Under the pieces are notes generated by a model. It did no database searches. It was not told the DNA's origin and saw only the letters and a list, made by a program, of their open reading frames with translations. From NCBI RefSeq assembly GCF_900608595.1, contig NZ_UWYY01000001.1, positions 310,001 to 374,000 of the forward strand: DNA of 64,000 bases, in the 5' to 3' direction. This document shows, piece after piece, positions 19,495 to 28,045 of the stretch. The DNA comes from Promicromonospora panici. GTDB taxonomy: Bacteria > Actinomycetota > Actinomycetes > Actinomycetales > Cellulomonadaceae. The position numbers and the translations under genes were made by a program. Position 1 is the first letter of the stretch. Every line of letters begins with the position of its first letter.

Positions 19495-19728
19495 GTGGCA
19501 GAGCAGGCTGACGTCGTTCACAACCGCATAGCGATGCTGCGCGCCGAACGTGGCATCTCGCGGCGTGAGCTGGCGGAGGCGCTCGGGGTGCACTACCAGA
19601 CCGTCGGGTACCTCGAACGTGGCGAGTACAGCCCGTCGCTGCATCTCGCACTGCGCATCGCCGAGTACTTCGACGTCGCCGTCGAGGTCGTCTTCTCGAC
19701 TACCCCGTTCAAGCGCCTGGGCGAATGA
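19495..19728 (+). CDS. Small XRE-type HTH regulator
   Basis: 77-residue DNA-binding protein consisting almost only of a helix-turn-helix (IAMLRAERGISRRELAEALGVHYQTVGYLERG). It resembles the small regulators that follow many ABC exporters and is likely to control this operon. It starts at GTG 19495 (TTG 19492 in the same frame is possible) just after the permease stop, with AGGGG upstream. Confidence 0.88.
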   Translation: MAEQADVVHNRIAMLRAERGISRRELAEALGVHYQTVGYLERGEYSPSLHLALRIAEYFDVAVEVVFSTTPFKRLGE

Positions 19729-19733
19729 CCCCC

Positions 19734-19798
19734 TGGTTGTGGGCGGGACCGTTGCGACGATGCGTCCGTTTCAGGCGCAACGATCGCGCCCACAACCA
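19734..19798. terminator. Long inverted repeat between convergent genes
   Basis: Arms of 23 bases (left TGGTTGTGGGCG..., right ending CGCCCACAACCA) pair with two mismatches around a 19-base loop. They fill the gap between the HTH gene and the end of the helicase gene on the other strand and probably end transcription in both directions. Confidence 0.65.
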
Positions 19799-19804
19799 AG
19801 GACG

Positions 19805-22366
19805 TCAGGGGATGTCGGTGGGGGCGGTCCCGGGGGTGTGGGACAGCACCGCGTCGAGCAGCCGCACGGCCGCCGCCTTGTCGAGCGGCGCGTTGTACGA
19901 GCCGCACTTCGGTGACTGCACGCATGCCGGGCACCCGTCGGCGCAGGGGCAGGCGGCAATCGCGTCGCGGGTGGCCCGCAGCCACGTGGCGCCCAGGTCG
20001 TAGGCCCGTTCGGCGAAGCCGGCGCCACCCGGGTAGGCGTCGTAGACGAACACGGTGGCCTCGCCGGTGTCCGGGTGCAGCTCGGTCGACACTCCGCCGA
20101 GGTCCCAGCGGTCGCACGTCGCCAGCAGCGGCAGCAGCCCGATCGACGCGTGCTCGGCGGCGTGCAGCGCCCCCGGCGTCTGCTCGGGGGTGATGTCGGC
20201 GGCGCGCAGCACGAACTCGGGCACCGACCACCACACGGCCACCGTGCCGAGGGTGTGCTCGGGCAGCTCGAGCTGCTCCGTCCCGAGCACCTGCATGTCC
20301 GGGATGCGGCGGCGCTGGAAGCTCACCACCTGCGACGTCACCTCGACCGGGCCGAGACCCCAGGTGATCGGTCCCCATTCGCGGGTGACCAGGTCGTGCC
20401 CGGGACGGTCCTCGCCGTCGACAGCGGCGTGCGGGTCCTCGGCGTCCTCGCCCCAGCCCTCGATGGCCACCGACATGACCGAGCGGGACCAGGTGCCGTA
20501 GTCGAGCTTGCGCCGCTGCACGACGGCGGTGTGGTCGGCCAGGTCGAGGTGCGCCACCACGTAGGTGGTGCCCTGGTGCACGTAGACGGCGCCGTCGTGC
20601 ACCTGGCCGTCCGCGGAAGCCGCGTCGACCGTGCCGAGCATGCGCCCCGTGCCCTGCTCCACCACGCGCACGGGTGAGCCGCCCGCGCCGCGCAGGTCGG
20701 TGAGGCCCGCGGCGCCCTGGTGATGGGTCCAGTACCACCCGGATGCCCGACGCCGGAGCGCTCCCCGGGCGACCAGCACCTCCAGGATCCCGCGCACGTG
20801 GGCGGGATCGCCGAACGCCGCGAGGTCCTCCGAGCGCAGCGGCGACTCCTGCGCCGCCGCACACAGGTGCGGCGCGAGCACGTGCGGGTTCGCCGGGTCG
20901 AACACGGTGGCTTCGAGCGGGGCGTCGAACACCGCCTCGGGGTGGGTAACGAGGTAGGTGTCGAGCGGATCCTCGCGGGCGACGAACGCGACCAGGCCGT
21001 CGGCGCCCGCCCGCCCCGCGCGGCCTGCCTGCTGCCACAACGACATGCGAGTGCCCGGCCACCCGGCGATGAGCACCGCGTCCAGGCCGGAGATATCCAC
21101 ACCCAGCTCCAGCGCATTGGTGGTCGCGAGGCCGAGCAGCTCCCCGGTGCGGAGCGCCTGCTCGAGCTCGCGGCGCTCCTCCGGCAGATAGCCGCCGCGG
21201 TACGCCGCGATCCGGCGGGCGGCGTCGGGGTCGGCGTGGCGTAGGTGGTCGCGGGCCTGCTGGGCCACCGACTCCGCACCGCGCCGGGACCGGGTGAACG
21301 CAAGGCTGCGGGCGCCGGCCGAGGCGAGGTCGGCGAGCAGGTCGGCGACCTCGGCGGTGGCGGACCGCCGGGGGTGTTCCGGCGGGGTCTCGGCGGCGAC
21401 GGCTTCTGCTTCCGGGTCCACCTCGGGCTCCGGGTCGGGCGCCGGCTCATCGGCGGGCAGCGCCCAGGGGTCCGGTTCGCCGTCGCTGGGCGGCCGCCAG
21501 CTGACGATCTCGGGCGGCTGCCACAGCACGACGGTGCTGCGTCCGGCGGGTGACGCGTCCGCGGTGACGGCGGCGACGTCGTCGGGTGCGACGCCGATCA
21601 GACGGGCCGCGCTGACGGCGGGCTCCGCGGTCGTCGCGGAGGCGACGACGAACGTGGGCGAGCCGTCGCCGTACCGCGCCGCGAGGCGCGCGAGCCGGCG
21701 GAGCACCAGCGAGACGTGCGCGCCGAAGACCCCGCGGTAGGCGTGACCCTCGTCGACGACGACGTACCGCAGACCCTTCAGCAGCCGCGCCCAGCGGCGA
21801 TGGTTGGGCAGCAGGGCGTAGTGCAGGAAGTCCGGGTTGGTCAGGACGACGTCGGCGTGGTCCTGCACCCAGGAGCGTTCCTCGCGCGAGGTGTCGCCGT
21901 CGCAGGTCGCGACCCGTACGTCCCGCGTGCCCGCCGCGTCGAGGACCCGCTCGAGCGCGCTGAGCTGGTCGGCGGCCAGCGCCTTGGTGGGGCTGAGGTA
22001 GATGGTCGTCGGGCGGACGTGCGCCGACTCGATGTTCCCAGGGTCGAGCGTGGCCGCCGCCGCCGCGGTCCGGACCGCGGAAAGGGCGGGCAGCCAGAAC
22101 GCCAGCGACTTGCCCGATCCGGTCGACGTCGCCAGCGCGGTGTGCCGGCCCTGGTGGACGAGATCGGCGGCCACGGCCTGATGCGTCCACGGCTGGTCGA
22201 CGCCGAGCCGCCGGTACCCCTGCACCACCGTCGCGTCCGCCCAGCGGGGCCAGTCGGCGTGCTCCGCCGCCCGCTCCGGAAGGACGCGCGACGCCGTCAG
22301 CCGCTCGGCGCGCGCGCCACCGGCGAGGAGCACGTCGAGGAGGGGGTGAGTGGAGACGTCGGGCAC
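19805..22366 (-). CDS. DExH-box helicase with DUF1998 domain (MrfA/YprA-like)
   Basis: Superfamily 2 helicase of 853 residues. Walker A is TSTGSGKS at residues 80-87, the DExH box is VVVDEGHA and motif III is SAT. The C-terminal DUF1998 region has the cysteine cluster CPCADGCPACVQSPKC; such cysteines are needed in Bacillus MrfA, a DNA-repair helicase. In actinobacteria this helicase recurs beside the Tad genes (helicase/secretion neighbourhood), as here. GTG 22366 is taken as start because GGGAG lies about ten bases before it; the frame could extend to 22432. The likely role is repair of DNA damage. Confidence 0.9.
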   Translation of the reverse strand: MPDVSTHPLLDVLLAGGARAERLTASRVLPERAAEHADWPRWADATVVQGYRRLGVDQPWTHQAVAADLVHQGRHTALATSTGSGKSLAFWLPALSAVRTAAAAATLDPGNIESAHVRPTTIYLSPTKALAADQLSALERVLDAAGTRDVRVATCDGDTSREERSWVQDHADVVLTNPDFLHYALLPNHRRWARLLKGLRYVVVDEGHAYRGVFGAHVSLVLRRLARLAARYGDGSPTFVVASATTAEPAVSAARLIGVAPDDVAAVTADASPAGRSTVVLWQPPEIVSWRPPSDGEPDPWALPADEPAPDPEPEVDPEAEAVAAETPPEHPRRSATAEVADLLADLASAGARSLAFTRSRRGAESVAQQARDHLRHADPDAARRIAAYRGGYLPEERRELEQALRTGELLGLATTNALELGVDISGLDAVLIAGWPGTRMSLWQQAGRAGRAGADGLVAFVAREDPLDTYLVTHPEAVFDAPLEATVFDPANPHVLAPHLCAAAQESPLRSEDLAAFGDPAHVRGILEVLVARGALRRRASGWYWTHHQGAAGLTDLRGAGGSPVRVVEQGTGRMLGTVDAASADGQVHDGAVYVHQGTTYVVAHLDLADHTAVVQRRKLDYGTWSRSVMSVAIEGWGEDAEDPHAAVDGEDRPGHDLVTREWGPITWGLGPVEVTSQVVSFQRRRIPDMQVLGTEQLELPEHTLGTVAVWWSVPEFVLRAADITPEQTPGALHAAEHASIGLLPLLATCDRWDLGGVSTELHPDTGEATVFVYDAYPGGAGFAERAYDLGATWLRATRDAIAACPCADGCPACVQSPKCGSYNAPLDKAAAVRLLDAVLSHTPGTAPTDIP

Positions 22367-22537
22367 GCTGGACAGTCTCCCACTCGGACGGACACTCTCC
22401 CGGAAAGACCTACTCAGCCAAGGGGGTAACACTGGGGGAGCAGTGCTACCCCTGCGTTACCCCCTCGCCCGGGTAACGTTTCCGTGCCCTCTCGGCAGCC
22501 GGTCAGCGGGCAGCCGATCAGCAGCCGGCGGACCAGC

Positions 22538-24100
22538 TCAGTCGCGGAACGTCTCGATCCGCGCGCCGAGCTCGATGAGTCGCTCGGCGAGCTGCTCGTA
22601 GCCGCGGGCGATGATGTCGACGTCGCGCAGCACCGACGTCCCCGTGGACGCGAGCATCCCGAGGAGGATGACCACGGCCGGGCGCAGCGCCGGCGGGCAG
22701 CTCACCTCGGCGCCACGCCAGCGCGTCGGGCCGGTGATCTGCAGGCGGTGGGGGTCCATGAGCCGCACGTCCGCGCCGAGCCGGGTCAGGTCCGTGAGGT
22801 GGATGGCCCGGTTCTCGTAGACCCAGTCGTGCAGGAGCGTGGTGCCGGTGGCGCGCGCTGCGATGACGGCGAAGAACGGCAGGTTGTCGATGTTGAGGCC
22901 GGGGAACGGCATCGCGTGGATCTTGTCGATCGGGGCGCGCAGCGCGCTCGGGTGGACCGTGACGTCGACCAACCGGGTGCGGCCGTTGCGCGCCAGGTAC
23001 TCCGGGCTGAGCGTGTACCGCTGGCCCATCTCGGCGAGGGTGGCGAGCTCGATCTCCATGAACTCGATCGGCACGCGCGAGACCGTGATCTCGGACTCCG
23101 TCACGATGCCGGCGGTCAGCAGGCTCATCGCCTCGACCGGGTCCTCGGAGACGGTGTACTCGACGTCCGTCTCGAACCGGGAACGCCCGTGCACCCGCAG
23201 CGTGGTGGTGCCGATGCCCTCGATCCGCACGCCCAGCAGCTCCAGGTAGAAGCACAGGTCCTGGACCATGTAGTTCGGGCTGGCGTTGCGGATGGTGGTC
23301 ACGGCGTCACGGCCGGCCGCCGCCATCAGGGCGTTCTCGGTGACGGTGTCGCCGCGCTCCGTGAGGACGATGGACAGGTCGCCGGTGCCGGGCGTGACCG
23401 TGGCCTGGTAGTGGCCGGCGGTCGCGACGACGTCGAGGCCGAACGGGCGCAGCGCGATCATGTGCGGCTCGACGGTGCGTGTGCCGAGGTCGCACCCGCC
23501 CGCGTACGGGAGCTCGAAGTTCGGCTCGCGCCCGAGCAGCGGGCCGAAGAACATGATGATCGACCGGGTGCGCACCGCGGCGTCGACGTCGATGGCTGCC
23601 AGGTCGAGCGTCTCGGGGCGGACGATCTCGAGGTCGCGCCCGTTCGGCGCCCACGTGGCGCTCACACCGATGGAGCGCAGCACGTCGAGGATGCGGTCGA
23701 CCTCGACGATCCGGGCGACGTTGCGGAGCACTGTCCGACCGTGGTTGAGCAGCGAAGCGCACAGCAGCGCAACGGCTCCGTTCTTGGACGAGTTCACCTC
23801 GATCGTGCCCGAGAGCTGGTGCCCGCCCTCGATGTGCAGGTGGGTGCGCCGGGACGCGCCGACGGTGATGAGCTCGGAGTCGAGGGCGGCGCTGATCCGG
23901 CCGATCATCTCAAGGCTGAGATTCTGTGCCCCCTGCTCGATGCGGTGCACTGCGCTCTGGCTCGTGCTCAGGCGGTCGGCGAGCTGGGTCTGGGTGAGGC
24001 CGCGGTGTTGACGCGCGCTGCGGACCAGTGCTCCTACCTGAGCGGCATCTACCGCGGGGATCGATCCGGTCAGCGGTCGTTCGGTGTTAACGATAGTCAC
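22538..24100 (-). CDS. HTH-MurA fusion: UDP-GlcNAc 1-carboxyvinyltransferase-like protein
   Basis: 520 residues. Residues about 22-80 are an XRE helix-turn-helix (LVRSARQHRGLTQTQLADRL, then STSQSAVHRIEQG). From about residue 84 on there is a complete enolpyruvyltransferase of the MurA type. SSKNGAV matches the Lys-Asn pair of MurA. GGCDLGTRTVE keeps the catalytic loop cysteine targeted by fosfomycin, and FPGLNIDN aligns with the catalytic-Asp segment. MurA makes the first committed peptidoglycan precursor; an attached DNA-binding domain suggests a self-regulating or purely regulatory variant. GTG 24100 is taken as start; ATG 24118, or GTG 24151 overlapping the ogt stop, are alternatives. Confidence 0.87.
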   Translation of the reverse strand: MTIVNTERPLTGSIPAVDAAQVGALVRSARQHRGLTQTQLADRLSTSQSAVHRIEQGAQNLSLEMIGRISAALDSELITVGASRRTHLHIEGGHQLSGTIEVNSSKNGAVALLCASLLNHGRTVLRNVARIVEVDRILDVLRSIGVSATWAPNGRDLEIVRPETLDLAAIDVDAAVRTRSIIMFFGPLLGREPNFELPYAGGCDLGTRTVEPHMIALRPFGLDVVATAGHYQATVTPGTGDLSIVLTERGDTVTENALMAAAGRDAVTTIRNASPNYMVQDLCFYLELLGVRIEGIGTTTLRVHGRSRFETDVEYTVSEDPVEAMSLLTAGIVTESEITVSRVPIEFMEIELATLAEMGQRYTLSPEYLARNGRTRLVDVTVHPSALRAPIDKIHAMPFPGLNIDNLPFFAVIAARATGTTLLHDWVYENRAIHLTDLTRLGADVRLMDPHRLQITGPTRWRGAEVSCPPALRPAVVILLGMLASTGTSVLRDVDIIARGYEQLAERLIELGARIETFRD

Positions 24101-24113
24101 GGCACGACCGTAA

Positions 24114-24125
24114 CTCATATATGAG
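24114..24125. promoter_or_regulatory. Palindrome CTCATATATGAG before the HTH-MurA gene
   Basis: A 12-base perfect palindrome in an AT-rich patch ends 14 bases upstream of GTG 24100. It could be the operator of the HTH domain encoded next to it and overlaps a possible -10 element. Position and symmetry are the only evidence. Confidence 0.4.
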
Positions 24126-24147
24126 ATAGAGGCACGCGTGGGGCTGC

Positions 24148-24696
24148 TCACAGGTCAAAGAGCGTGGGCTGCTCCAGGTAGACGCCCTCCTTCTCCAGCA
24201 TGCGCAGCTTGGTGCGCGGGCCGCCACGGGCCGAGAATCCGCCGATGCGGCGTCCCGCGGCCAGGACGCGGTGGCACGGCACGATCGGCGGGAACGGGTT
24301 GCGGCCCATCGCCTGACCCACGGCCTGGGCCGCCCCTGGCGCGCCCAGCTCGGTCGCGACCTCACCGTACGTGCGGGTCTCGCCCGGCGGGATGGCCCTG
24401 ACCACCTCGTACACGCGGCGGTCGAAGTCGGGGACGGCGCTCATGTTCAGCGGGATCTCCGCGAGGTCCCCGACGCCGTCGTCGAGCAGGCGGGTCAGGG
24501 CGGCGACCGCCGGTGCGATCGGGGCGGGCGGGGCTTCGACGGCGTCCGGGTACCAGCCGCGTACGGCGCCCCGCACCTGGTCGGCACCGCCGTGTGGCAG
24601 CGCCGAACCGACGATCTCCGCGGCCTCGTTCCAGACGAGCGCACACTCCCCGATCGCCGTGGGGATCACGGCGAACTCGAGCCTGTTCCGGTCCAT
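24148..24696 (-). CDS. ogt: Methylated-DNA-protein-cysteine S-methyltransferase
   Basis: Suicide repair protein for O6-alkylguanine and O4-alkylthymine, 182 residues. The active-site motif is IVPCHRVLAAG near residue 150, preceded by GETRTYGEVA and the helix-turn-helix around VGQAMGRNPFPP. The frame extends to 24726; ATG 24696 gives the usual length. The stop lies next to the start region of the HTH-MurA gene on the same strand. Confidence 0.93.
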   Translation of the reverse strand: MDRNRLEFAVIPTAIGECALVWNEAAEIVGSALPHGGADQVRGAVRGWYPDAVEAPPAPIAPAVAALTRLLDDGVGDLAEIPLNMSAVPDFDRRVYEVVRAIPPGETRTYGEVATELGAPGAAQAVGQAMGRNPFPPIVPCHRVLAAGRRIGGFSARGGPRTKLRMLEKEGVYLEQPTLFDL

Positions 24697-24794
24697 GCGC
24701 CACACGATAGGCGGGCTCACCGACATTGATGATGCCGGTCGCGCCGCTCACCGGCAGATCGAGGCGATCGGCATCGCCCAGCTCGCACGGTGGG

Positions 24795-25604
24795 TCAGGC
24801 GGCCCGAGCGCCGAACGCACGGCCCACCCGGGCAGGAGTCGTGCCGAGCGTCGCCCGCACGGTGCGGGTCAGGTGCGCCTGGTCGGCGAAGCCCAGGTCG
24901 CCGGCGACGGCGGCCAGGTCGGCGTCGCCCGCCTCGAGGCGGGCGAGCACCCGGCTCATGCGCACCCGGTTGCGAAACCTGGTGAGGCTGCTGCCGGTCG
25001 CCGCCTGGAACACCCGGCTCAGGTGGGCGGGCGACACCTCCAGCGCGCGCGCCAGGCTCACCAGGTCGTGCGACGCGGGGACGTCGTCCAGGACGGCCTC
25101 GCGAGCGTGCATGACGAGCCGCGCCCGGGACGCGCGAGCGGCGGGAGTCCGTGCGGCACCGCCGCCGTCTGCCGCCGAGGTGCGTGCCGCGGCGGCCACC
25201 GTGCGGACCAGGCGTTCGGCGGGGTCGGCGGCGTCGTGCGTCGTCCGGAGCAGAAGCCGGTGGGCCAGCTCCGTGACGCCGTCGACCCGCACCGTGGTGG
25301 ATGTGGGGCGGTCGCCGACGATCTCCCGCCAGAGCGTGGCGCCCACCCCGACGAACGTGCACACGTCACCCCCCGACGGGTGCGCAAAACGCTGGTCCAG
25401 CCCGGGGACCTGCGCATAACCCTGCGTGACGTCCACCGACTGCTCGACACCCCCGTTCACCAGCCGGAAGTGTCCGCGCCGGGGCAGGACGAGGCCGAAC
25501 GTCTCGACCGGCTCGGCCGTGGACCACCCGCGGTGGTCGTCCGAGCACGCCACGACCCGCACCGAGTACTCGGGTGCGGTGAGGACGGGCGTGGAGCGGC
25601 GCAC
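24795..25604 (-). CDS. AraC-family transcriptional regulator
   Basis: 269 residues. The N-terminal AraC-binding-like domain covers about residues 15-150. The C-terminal part has two helix-turn-helix motifs (LVSLARALEVSPAHLSRVFQAATG and LAAVAGDLGFADQAHLTRTVRATLG). GTG 25604 is chosen because the longer frame to 25733 would run into the divergent transporter gene. It reads away from the MFS gene, 94 bases apart, and is the likely regulator of that exporter. Confidence 0.87.
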   Translation of the reverse strand: MRRSTPVLTAPEYSVRVVACSDDHRGWSTAEPVETFGLVLPRRGHFRLVNGGVEQSVDVTQGYAQVPGLDQRFAHPSGGDVCTFVGVGATLWREIVGDRPTSTTVRVDGVTELAHRLLLRTTHDAADPAERLVRTVAAAARTSAADGGGAARTPAARASRARLVMHAREAVLDDVPASHDLVSLARALEVSPAHLSRVFQAATGSSLTRFRNRVRMSRVLARLEAGDADLAAVAGDLGFADQAHLTRTVRATLGTTPARVGRAFGARAA

Positions 25605-25698
25605 GACCCCACCGTAGGCGGGGTCACCGACACTCCGGCCCGAGCGTCGGACAAGGATCTTCAAGACGGCGCCCGCCCCGCCGTCGGACCCTGGGGGC

Positions 25699-27117
25699 AT
25701 GCGGAAGCCCTGGCTCCTCGCGGTACTCCTCACCGCTCAGATCATGGCCTCGATGGACGGCTCGATCGCCAACGTCGCCCTGCCCGCGATCCAGCGGGAC
25801 CTCGGCGCGACGGGTGCGATGCAGCAGCTCGTTCTCTCGGGATACCTGGTGGTGCTCGGGAGTCTCATCGTCACCGGCGCGCGGTGGGGAGACCTGTTCG
25901 GGCACCGCACGGCGTTCCGGTGGGGACTCGCGGTGTTCACCATCGCGTCGCTCGCCTGTGGCCTGGCTCCGACGCCGCTCGCCCTGGTCGCCGCCCGCGT
26001 GGTGCAGGGCGCCGGGGCCGCGCTGCTGATCCCGCAGGTGTTCTCCCTGATCCAGCACCACTTCCAGGGAGCCGACCGGCGCCGGGCCATCGGCCTGTAC
26101 TCCATGGTGCTCGCCTTGGGCGTCGCGTTGGGCCAGGTGCTCGGGGGGCTCCTGGTGTCGGCGGACCTGTTCGGGCTGTCGTGGCGGCCCGTGTTCCTCG
26201 TCAACGTGCCGGTGGGCGCGCTGCTGCTCGTCGCAGTGGGGCAGGTGCTGCCGCCCGCCGGCGGGCTGGTGGCCGGCGGGCCGGCCGCTCGGGAGCTAGC
26301 GGCCGGCGAGCGGTCCGGACGGCTGTGGGTCCGCCGGTTCGACGTCCCGGGGATCGTCGTCCTCGCGCTCGGCATGGCCGCGTTCACGACGTCGCTCACG
26401 CTGGGCCGGGAGGCCGGCTGGCCGTGGTGGACCTGGGCGGCCCTCGGCGGCTCGGTCGTACTCCTCGCGTGGTTCGTGCGGCACCAGGTGCGGGTGCGGC
26501 ATCCTCTGCTCGACCTCGTCGTGCTCCGTCCGCGCGGCATGAAAGCAGGCCTGCTCGCATGCGCCGTCGTGATGGGCGGCTACGCGGCCCTTCTCTTCAC
26601 GTTCACGCTGCACGTGCAGGACGACCTGGGCTGGACGCCGCTCGCCGCGGGCCTCGCGTTCCTCCCGTACACGATCGGGTTCGGTGCCATGAGCCTGACC
26701 TGGGCGCGGATGCCGGAGCGCGTCATCCGGGCGCTGCCCGTGGCGGGACCCGTCGTGCTGGCGCTCGTCGTGTCCCTGGTAGCGGCCGGGGCTGCACCGT
26801 GGGGTCTAGCGCCGCTCCTCGTGCTGGCGGGGGCGGGGCACGCGGCCGGATACAGCCCGCTGATCGCCGGGCTGTCCGACCTGGTCCCGCCGCACCGGGC
26901 AGCCGCGTTCTCGGCGCTCAACACCACGGGTCCGCTCGTGGCGCAGACGGTCGCGATCGCCGCGATCGGCGGGATCTACCTGGCATCGGGCCTGGCCTGG
27001 GCGCTCGGCACGACGGCGGCGGTGCTCGTGGTCGGGGCGGGCTGCGCGGCCGGGGCTCTGCGCGCGGCCGGTCCGGCGAGCAGCAAGGCCGACACGGCAG
27101 TTCCGATCAGTCGGTGA
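25699..27117 (+). CDS. MFS transporter, DHA2 (14-helix) drug exporter
   Basis: 472-residue proton-driven efflux pump. SMDGSIANVALPAIQRDLG in helix 1 (motif D1-like) and GARWGDLFGHR in the helix 2-3 loop (motif A) are typical of DHA2 members such as EmrB/QacA-type pumps. About 14 hydrophobic segments can be counted. The end overlaps the convergent DUF6457 gene by 11 bases. The divergent AraC gene probably regulates it. Confidence 0.9.
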   Translation: MRKPWLLAVLLTAQIMASMDGSIANVALPAIQRDLGATGAMQQLVLSGYLVVLGSLIVTGARWGDLFGHRTAFRWGLAVFTIASLACGLAPTPLALVAARVVQGAGAALLIPQVFSLIQHHFQGADRRRAIGLYSMVLALGVALGQVLGGLLVSADLFGLSWRPVFLVNVPVGALLLVAVGQVLPPAGGLVAGGPAARELAAGERSGRLWVRRFDVPGIVVLALGMAAFTTSLTLGREAGWPWWTWAALGGSVVLLAWFVRHQVRVRHPLLDLVVLRPRGMKAGLLACAVVMGGYAALLFTFTLHVQDDLGWTPLAAGLAFLPYTIGFGAMSLTWARMPERVIRALPVAGPVVLALVVSLVAAGAAPWGLAPLLVLAGAGHAAGYSPLIAGLSDLVPPHRAAAFSALNTTGPLVAQTVAIAAIGGIYLASGLAWALGTTAAVLVVGAGCAAGALRAAGPASSKADTAVPISR

Positions 27118-27367
27118 CCCAGCGGGCCGCGAGGCTGCTCGCCTTCTCCGCGGCGTCGGGCCCACGGCTCGCCGTCGCGGCCATGTCACCCGCGGCGGCG
27201 AGGCCTGCCGCGTAACCCACCGCGTAGGTGGTCACGGGGGCGGCTGGGCGGGCGACGGCGTGCGCGGCGTCGCGGGCGAGGTCGAGCACCGCGCCGACGT
27301 CGACCGTCCCGGGGGGCAGGCCGAGCTCGGCCTCCAGGGCCTCCACCCAGCTGTCGAGTTCTGCCAT
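27107..27367 (-). CDS. Small DUF6457-type protein linked to molybdenum cofactor genes
   Basis: 86 residues starting MAELDSWVEALEAELGL, then a helical Ala-rich domain with PVTTYAVGYAAGLAA. This short family recurs next to mobA/moeA in actinobacteria; its role is not known. ATG 27367 has a GAAAGG leader. It lies downstream of mobA on the same strand with a 27-base gap and is probably the last gene of that operon. Confidence 0.75.
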   Translation of the reverse strand: MAELDSWVEALEAELGLPPGTVDVGAVLDLARDAAHAVARPAAPVTTYAVGYAAGLAAAGDMAATASRGPDAAEKASSLAARWVTD

Positions 27368-27394
27368 CTCGTGTCCTTTCGGGTTCCTCGCCGG

Positions 27395-28045
27395 TCAGCG
27401 GTCTCGGTCGGGTCCCCGGCCGGCGAGACGCGCGCCGAGACGGGCCGCGTCGGCGGGGGTGTCGATGTCGTCGCTCCAGCCTGCCCGGTCCGGGACCTCG
27501 ACGCAGCGGAGCGCGCCGACCAGGTGCTTCATCGGCGCCCCGTCGGTCTCGATCCCGTCGAGGGCGGCGTCGAGGGCGGCGCGGCGGTACAGCCCGACCA
27601 GCCACTGGGCCCGACCTCCGCGCACCAGGTAGGCGCCGTCCACCGGTTCACGTGAAACTGCCGACTCCAGGAGTCTGATCGCCCTGGCCGCGCGCGGCAC
27701 GTCCACGGCGAGCAGCAGCACCCATGGGGCACCTTGGTCGGGCAGGGCGCGCAGCCCGGCGGCGAGTCCGGCGACCGGACCGCCGAACGGCGGGTCCTCC
27801 CTGGTGAGGCCGGGAGCGGGCCCCACATAGCCCGACGCCGGATCACGGACCGGCAGCGCATCCGCCAGCTCCGGAGGACCGACCACCACGACTCGACGTG
27901 CCCGTGCGCTCGCGGTGAGCGCGCGGTCGAGCAGCCGCGCGCCGTCCACGACGAGGCCCGCCTTGGACGTGCCGTCCAGGCGCGAGGCCCGGCCGCCGGC
28001 CAGGATCACGGCGTCGTACACGATCTCGCGCATCCGCGCCGTCAT
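27395..28045 (-). CDS. mobA: Molybdenum cofactor guanylyltransferase
   Basis: 216-residue nucleotidyltransferase that attaches GMP to molybdopterin to make the MGD cofactor. The N-terminal AVILAGGRASRLDGTSKAGLVVDG is the GTP-binding signature (LAGGxxxRxG with Lys further on), and LLLAVDVP holds the metal-binding Asp. ATG 28045 overlaps the moeA stop (ATGA). The cofactor is required by the nitrate reductase encoded at 31473-33803. Confidence 0.92.
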   Translation of the reverse strand: MTARMREIVYDAVILAGGRASRLDGTSKAGLVVDGARLLDRALTASARARRVVVVGPPELADALPVRDPASGYVGPAPGLTREDPPFGGPVAGLAAGLRALPDQGAPWVLLLAVDVPRAARAIRLLESAVSREPVDGAYLVRGGRAQWLVGLYRRAALDAALDGIETDGAPMKHLVGALRCVEVPDRAGWSDDIDTPADAARLGARLAGRGPDRDR

